64,000 nt of DNA from contig JALONT010000004.1 in the NCBI GenBank assembly GCA_025454795.1, positions 44,902-108,901 on the forward strand, given 5' to 3'. Shown piece after piece: positions 62,519 through 64,000 of the stretch. Within the stretch, counting starts at the first letter, position 1. Every line of letters begins with the position of its first letter. Made by a program: the position numbers and the translations under genes. Below the pieces are notes generated by a model. The model did no database searches. It was not told the DNA's origin and saw nothing but the letters and a program-made list of their open reading frames with translations. This DNA is from Bacteroidales bacterium (GTDB taxonomy: Bacteria > Bacteroidota > Bacteroidia > Bacteroidales > VadinHA17).

Positions 62519-63847
62519 ATGCTCGGCGAATTTTTAAAATATATTGAAGAAAATCACCTTATTAATAAAGGTGAAAGAATTCTTCTGGCTGTCAGTGGGG
62601 GAATCGACTCAATGGTAATGACCGACCTTTTTGTAAGATCAGGATTTGAAACAGGTATCGCGCACTGCAATTTCTGTCTCAGGGACAAAGAATCAGATAA
62701 GGATGAGAAGTTAGTCAGAAAATATGCGGAAGACCATAAAATCCCTTTCTATACAGTCAGGTTTGAAACAAAGAAGTATTCCATGGACAGGGGAATCTCT
62801 ATCCAGATGTCTGCCAGGGAACTTCGTTATGAATGGTTTGAAAAGATCAGGAAGGAGAATGGATTTGACTCTATCGCAGTTGCCCATAACCTGAACGATA
62901 ATATTGAAACTCTTCTGATTAATCTTACCAGGGGTACTGGAATTGCCGGTCTAACCGGGATGAGAAATGCCGGGAACAGGATAATAAGGCCTCTTCTTTT
63001 TGCTACCAGGCACACAATTGAAGAGTACTGCAGAGACAGGCATGTAAAGTTCCGCGAAGATCAGTCAAACTCAGAGACAAAATATACCAGGAATAAAATA
63101 AGACACCTCGTTATCCCTTTACTTAAAGAGATCAATCCGTCAATTGAATTTGCCCTGAATGAAACTGCTGAAAGGCTGAGCGGTATAAATGAAATCGTTT
63201 CAGATGTGATTGAAAATATCAGAAAAAATGTCTCGATCCGGGTTGGAAACAACATCAGCTTTGATATCTCTAAGTTAAAACCCTGGCTCAATAATAAAAC
63301 TGTCATATATGAACTCTTCAGATCTTTCGGTATTTCAGGCAGTAATGTGAAAGATCTTTGCAAAATTATTGCCGGGAGAACCGGAGGACAGCTGTTTACT
63401 CATACCCACCGGTTTTTAAAAAACAGGAAGGAAATCATCGTTTCTGTTTTTTCCGAACCGGAAAATGAATCATATATTGCAGGCTCTGTAAGTGAACTGA
63501 AAAAAATTCCCTGGATATTGACAGTCCGGATATCATCAGTAACAAAGAGTTTCAAAATTCCTTCAGGTCCTGAAACTGCCTGTCTCGATCTGGAAACTCT
63601 TTGCTTCCCTCTTATAATCAGGAAATGGCGGACGGGCGACTTTTTTTACCCGTTTGGAATGAAGCAGAAAAAGAAACTCAGCGACTATTTTACCGACAAA
63701 AAGTACTCAAGGCTCGATAAGGAAAAAACCTATATTCTTGAGTCTGACGGAAAGATTGTCTGGATACTTGGTGAAAGAATAGATAACCGATTCAGGATCA
63801 GCGGTAATACGAAGAAAGCATTGATTTTGAAAGGCTCACAGGTTTAG
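62519..63847 (+). CDS. tilS: tRNA(Ile)-lysidine synthase
   Basis: 442 residues. The PP-loop AVSGGIDSM (24-32) is near the start. HCNFCLRDKESDKDEKLV, AVAHNLNDNIETLLINLTRGTGIAGLTGM and KYTRNKIRHLVIPLL are the usual N-domain blocks, and the C-terminal domain has KWRTGDFFYPFGMKQKKKLSDYFTD. It changes the wobble C34 of tRNA-Ile(CAU) to lysidine, an essential decoding step. It starts 17 bases after the Omp85-like gene. Confidence 0.95.
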   Translation: MLGEFLKYIEENHLINKGERILLAVSGGIDSMVMTDLFVRSGFETGIAHCNFCLRDKESDKDEKLVRKYAEDHKIPFYTVRFETKKYSMDRGISIQMSARELRYEWFEKIRKENGFDSIAVAHNLNDNIETLLINLTRGTGIAGLTGMRNAGNRIIRPLLFATRHTIEEYCRDRHVKFREDQSNSETKYTRNKIRHLVIPLLKEINPSIEFALNETAERLSGINEIVSDVIENIRKNVSIRVGNNISFDISKLKPWLNNKTVIYELFRSFGISGSNVKDLCKIIAGRTGGQLFTHTHRFLKNRKEIIVSVFSEPENESYIAGSVSELKKIPWILTVRISSVTKSFKIPSGPETACLDLETLCFPLIIRKWRTGDFFYPFGMKQKKKLSDYFTDKKYSRLDKEKTYILESDGKIVWILGERIDNRFRISGNTKKALILKGSQV

Positions 63848-63958
63848 AGGCTCAGCGGCTAATGCCAAAGGTATTCTATCAGAATCCCCTCCCTGGAGGG
63901 ACCTATCCTTTATACACATCTTTTACAATTTCAAAAATAATCACTGGGCAAGGAGGAG

Positions 63959-63998
63959 ATTCCTCATTCATCCGCCTTGCGGCGGATTCATTCGGAAT
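63959..63998. repeat. Imperfect inverted repeat at the window edge
   Basis: Inner arms ATCCGCC (63970-63976) and GGCGGAT (63981-63987) flank a TTGC loop; outer arms ATTCC (63959-63963) and GGAAT (63994-63998) pair around them. The design is like the dispersed intergenic palindromes with GATTCCTC…GGAATGA ends seen in many bacterial genomes. The element may continue beyond the window. It lies after tilS, so it could also act as a terminator. Confidence 0.5.
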
Positions 63999-64000
63999 GA

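Overview
The window reads as about 64 kb of chromosome from an anaerobic or microaerophilic member of the Bacteroidota, most likely order Bacteroidales or a near relative. The signs are: A+T-rich gaps carrying the phylum's -7 promoter word TAnnTTTG; mostly weak Shine-Dalgarno sites; a secreted protein with a gliding/type IX C-terminal domain; an OstA-like protein behind a SurA triad; an RseC-RnfBCDGEA operon; eukaryote-type ProRS; and Bacteroidota-type DUF2795, SPOR and OmpP1 proteins. Coding density is high. No gene-free gap exceeds about 205 bases, and I see no rRNA, tRNA, insertion sequence, phage or CRISPR array.

Layout. 1-4309 (+): envelope biogenesis operon, three SurA/PpiC-like chaperones and an OstA/LptA-like protein. 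4334-6801 (-): DUF2795 protein, PduO-type cobalamin adenosyltransferase, MacB/LolD-type ABC ATPase, methyltransferase. 6885-8990 (+): recG. 9106-14516 (+): rseC-rnfBCDGEA, a membrane ferredoxin:NAD oxidoreductase. 14555-17407 (+): J-domain membrane protein, serpin lipoprotein, metallophosphoesterase. 17421-18861 (-): orphan SiaC and tsaD. 18923-25541 (+): tamB, then an ExbB-ExbD-TonB set. 25545-29097 (-): lone receiver domain, glyA, ClC channel/transporter with CBS domains. 29202-33243 (+): M16 peptidase pair and a type IX-type secreted protein. 33336-36105 (+): rel/spoT and fur. 36257-44276: barrel protein, purA, SPOR lipoprotein, acyl-CoA synthetase, HD protein, isocitrate/isopropylmalate-type dehydrogenase, pepD. 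44300-47708 (-): methylmalonyl-CoA epimerase, a fused citrate lyase gamma-beta subunit, citrate lyase alpha and a 53-residue rubredoxin in one tight run. 47814-50300 (-): DUF362 Tat protein and a membrane polyferredoxin. 50484-53826 (+): larC-larE-larB (nickel-pincer cofactor) and a WbqC protein. 53877-58217 (-): OmpP1/FadL-like barrel and two related low-complexity Tyr/Asn/Ser/Gly-rich secreted proteins. 58316-63847 (+): proS, an unknown protein coupled to an Omp85/TamA-like barrel, and tilS. The last ~150 bases hold an inverted repeat cut by the window edge.

The genes suggest a fermentative or anaerobic-respiring metabolism: Rnf energy conservation, citrate cleavage, methylmalonyl-CoA/propionate chemistry with adenosylcobalamin supply, rubredoxin and nickel-pincer cofactor synthesis, together with heavy investment in the outer membrane. 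Nothing here is a clear-cut new system. The least ordinary parts are the citD-citE fusion operon and the low-complexity secreted pair.
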